Below are positions 20,299 through 20,387 of a stretch of DNA of 20,387 nucleotides, piece after piece. Numbering within the stretch: the first letter of the stretch is position 1; each line of letters starts with the position of its first letter. This DNA is from Methanosarcina sp. UBA5. GTDB lineage: Archaea; Halobacteriota; Methanosarcinia; Methanosarcinales; Methanosarcinaceae. Location: positions 1 through 20,387 of the forward strand of contig NZ_DAVG01000042.1 of the NCBI RefSeq assembly GCF_002505485.1. Direction: 5' to 3'. Below the pieces are notes generated by a model. That model made no database searches, was not told the origin of the DNA, and was given only the letters and a program-made list of their open reading frames with translations. Position numbers and translations under genes: made by a program.

Positions 20299-20387
20299 TT
20301 ACTTCGGGCAAATTTCCTTGAGGCCAGCAGCTACATCAGCCAGAAGTTCGATTGGAATTCCCATAATCATTTCTTCATCTGCGATTT
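20299..20387 (-). CDS. 3' end of an unrecognised gene (partial)
   Basis: The last 28 codons of a minus-strand gene run into the window edge and end with TAA at 20299-20301. The visible C-terminus reads IADEEMIMGIPIELLADVAA followed by GLKEICPK. The codon use and soluble helical character look like a real gene end. I do not recognise the family from so short a piece and give no function. Confidence 0.55.
   Translation of the reverse strand, partial: IADEEMIMGIPIELLADVAAGLKEICPK

Overview
The window looks like a chromosomal segment of a methanogenic archaeon of the genus Methanosarcina; I cannot fix the species. The basis is protein content: archaeal aIF1 with an N-terminal zinc knuckle, the archaea-specific repair protein NreA with a PCNA-binding tail, a COG2522-type regulator, and purine genes of the archaeal size. 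Archaeal TATA boxes, GGAGG/GGTG ribosome-binding sites, moderate GC and long AT-rich intergenic regions agree. I see no rRNA, tRNA, insertion sequence, CRISPR array or integrase.

Layout: (1) 327-5522, minus strand: a four-gene operon for intracellular alpha-glucan use, reading from its 5' end as a degenerate GH57 paralogue, an intact GH57, an ACT-V4R ligand-binding protein and a GH15 glucoamylase. Two of its three junctions are 4-base stop/start overlaps. (2) 5711-6286: an AT-rich orphan gene with an RNxxxH (HEPN-like) motif. (3) 6651-8798: purL on the minus strand, with hairpins on both sides. (4) 9404-9652: a small winged-helix regulator with a tandem 10-bp repeat in its promoter. (5) 10221-12355, plus strand: aIF1, then a Cys-containing HTH regulator overlapping nreA by 4 bases. 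(6) 12546-13259: purC on the minus strand, convergent with nreA. (7) 13260-13738: a divergent, hairpin-rich spacer. (8) 13739-15761, plus strand: an AAA ATPase and a PhnP-like metallo-hydrolase one base apart. (9) 16061-16857: two small membrane proteins. (10) 17311-18698, minus strand: an exported/membrane protein coupled to a cysteine-free remnant of a peroxiredoxin. (11) 18832-19161: a T4 endonuclease V-like pyrimidine-dimer glycosylase on the plus strand. (12) 19537-20106: a GNAT acetyltransferase between diverged direct repeats. (13) 20299-20387: the 3' end of an unrecognised minus-strand gene.

How genes work together: the GH57/GH57-like/V4R/GH15 set reads as glycogen or maltodextrin breakdown with a built-in ligand sensor. 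PurL and PurC are two steps of purine synthesis but are not in one operon here, and PurQ and PurS must lie elsewhere. NreA and the dimer glycosylase are DNA repair functions. The AAA/metallo-hydrolase pair has no obvious pathway. The best candidates for new biology are the pseudoenzyme-like GH57, the ACT-V4R protein in a glucan operon, the AAA/PhnP-like pair behind a structured leader, the HTH-nreA couple, and the cysteine-free peroxiredoxin remnant that keeps an intact coupled reading frame.
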